Below, one piece after another: positions 6,802 to 7,259 of a stretch of 7,259 nucleotides of DNA. The stretch's first letter is position 1, and each line of letters opens with the position of its first letter. The translations under genes were made by a program, and so were the position numbers. The DNA comes from PZPK01 sp047628385 (lineage in GTDB: Bacteria > Pseudomonadota > Gammaproteobacteria > Pseudomonadales > Oleiphilaceae). The notes under the pieces are model-generated. The model saw nothing but the letters and a program-made list of their open reading frames with translations, ran no database searches and was not told the DNA's origin. The stretch lies in assembly GCA_047628385.1 (NCBI GenBank), contig JBLHVH010000184.1:1-7259 (forward strand). The letters are read 5' to 3'.

Positions 6802-7098
6802 ATGACAAAATCAGAACTCGTTGAGATTATTGCTGCGAAGCAAACGCAGCTTTCAGTGAAAGATGTAGAGCTTGCCGTAAAAACAATAATTGACCTTATG
6901 TCGGACACTTTGTCTTCTGGACAAAGGATTGAGATTAGAGGCTTTGGTAGTTTTTCTTTGCATTATCGGGCACCAAGAGTCGGTCGGAATCCAAAGACAG
7001 GGGATTCTGTTACTTTAGAAGCGAAGCATGTACCACACTTTAAGCCAGGCAAAGAGCTAAGAGATTGCGTGAATGAAAGCTTAAAACAGGGATATTAA
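6802..7098 (+). CDS. ihfB: Integration host factor beta subunit
   Basis: The beta chain of the IHF heterodimer, a nucleoid protein that bends DNA sharply at specific sites and serves recombination, replication initiation and sigma-54 promoters. The product has 98 residues (E. coli 94). The N-terminus MTKSELVE and the core block RIEIRGFGSF and SLHYRAPR followed by GRNPKTG are almost those of E. coli IHF-beta, which separates it from HU and from the alpha chain. Glu44 and Arg46, which read the consensus site, and Pro64, which intercalates at the DNA kink, are all present. A Cys is found at 89 where E. coli has Arg, and the C-terminus is four residues longer. The start has a good ribosome binding site (AGGAAGA). 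It follows rpsA as in most gammaproteobacteria, but has its own promoter here. Confidence 0.98.
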   Translation: MTKSELVEIIAAKQTQLSVKDVELAVKTIIDLMSDTLSSGQRIEIRGFGSFSLHYRAPRVGRNPKTGDSVTLEAKHVPHFKPGKELRDCVNESLKQGY

Positions 7099-7125
7099 TT
7101 CTCTAGAGTTTATTTCCTCCTCCCT

Positions 7126-7143
7126 TTAACACTGACATGTTAA
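7126..7143. repeat. Dyad symmetry upstream of the lapA start
   Basis: TTAACA (7126-7131) and TGTTAA (7138-7143) are perfect complements around the six-base spacer CTGACA. It lies 28 nt after the ihfB stop and just before a TATAAT hexamer. It could be an operator overlapping the -35 region, or an RNA hairpin. It lacks a following U-tract, so it is a poor intrinsic terminator. Confidence 0.55.
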
Positions 7144-7151
7144 GATGACTC

Positions 7152-7157
7152 TATAAT
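7152..7157 (+). promoter_or_regulatory. lapA: Candidate -10 (TATAAT) of a lapA promoter
   Basis: A perfect TATAAT lies 44 bp before the GTG start at 7201. The best -35 candidates are badly spaced: CTGACA (7132-7137, five of six) is only 14 bp away, and TTAACA (7126-7131, five of six) is 20 bp away. The region is very AT-rich, so a chance match is possible. No terminator is visible after ihfB, so read-through from ihfB may also transcribe this gene. Confidence 0.4.
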
Positions 7158-7200
7158 TTAATTTATACATTAAAAATGGTGACAGTAGGGTGTATTTATA

Positions 7201-7259
7201 GTGCTTAAATTTATTTTATATGCAGTATTTATTCTTGTTATAGTCATAATTGGAGTTAT
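7201..7259 (+). CDS. lapA: Probable LapA-family membrane protein (DUF1049), N-terminus only
   Basis: An open frame starts with GTG at 7201 and runs off the window after 19 codons. The peptide begins VLKFILYAVFILVIVIIGV (Met first when initiated). It is one uninterrupted hydrophobic segment preceded by a single lysine, as in LapA/YciS proteins, which start with an inner-membrane helix and take part in lipopolysaccharide assembly with LapB. A Shine-Dalgarno-like AGGGTG (7187-7192) lies eight bases upstream. The ATG at 7176 is in another frame and stops after ten codons, so it is not the start. The identification rests mostly on position, since lapA follows ihfB in Pseudomonas-type genomes, and on the hydrophobic start; too little is visible for a motif. 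Confidence 0.65.
   Translation, partial: MLKFILYAVFILVIVIIGV

Noticed and set aside
7176..7208. ATG at 7176 as the start of the gene after ihfB
   Set aside because: It is in a different frame and stops after ten codons at 7206-7208; the GTG at 7201 with AGGGTG upstream gives the hydrophobic N-terminus expected for LapA.
1..7259. Search for mobile elements, CRISPR arrays, tRNA/rRNA genes or toxin-antitoxin pairs
   Set aside because: None seen: genes are tightly packed housekeeping genes in conserved order, with no direct-repeat arrays, transposase motifs or tRNA-like folds.

Overview
The window is a housekeeping operon segment from a gammaproteobacterium with an AT-leaning genome. It carries the conserved run pheA - hisC - tyrA/aroA fusion - cmk - rpsA - ihfB - lapA(start), all on the + strand. 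This order, with prephenate dehydrogenase fused to EPSP synthase, is known from Pseudomonas, Acinetobacter and related groups as the mixed-function aromatic supraoperon. The S1 protein and IHF-beta resemble E. coli closely, while PheA resembles Pseudomonas. I would place the source in the Pseudomonadales/Oceanospirillales/Cellvibrionales part of the class, possibly marine, but cannot name a genus.

Positions 1-4102 hold aromatic amino acid biosynthesis. The 3' part of pheA (prephenate dehydratase plus ACT domain) overlaps hisC (PLP aminotransferase) by 1 nt. hisC overlaps the TyrA-AroA fusion by 4 nt. Together these genes cover EPSP synthesis, the prephenate branch point to Phe and Tyr, and transamination. 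cmk (4106-4810) follows after 3 nt and supplies CDP for nucleotide synthesis.

Positions 4811-4961 are a structured leader before rpsA (4962-6638, ribosomal protein S1). The leader has consecutive small hairpins separated by AT-rich linkers, the layout expected for S1 autogenous translational control. Two hairpin loops are complementary to each other. After rpsA come two inverted repeats and then a strong, perfectly symmetrical intrinsic terminator (6713-6743).

The ihfB promoter starts inside the U-tract of that terminator and drives ihfB (6802-7098, IHF beta subunit). The 102-nt gap after ihfB contains a pyrimidine tract, a dyad symmetry and a perfect TATAAT. A GTG-started gene, probably lapA, begins at 7201 and runs off the window.

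All coding content belongs to well known families, and I see no undescribed biological system. The points worth a second look are regulatory: the rpsA leader fold, the hairpin cluster after rpsA, the terminator-promoter overlap with its T10 spacer tract, and the dyad before lapA. The fusion protein adds some enzyme-specific details.
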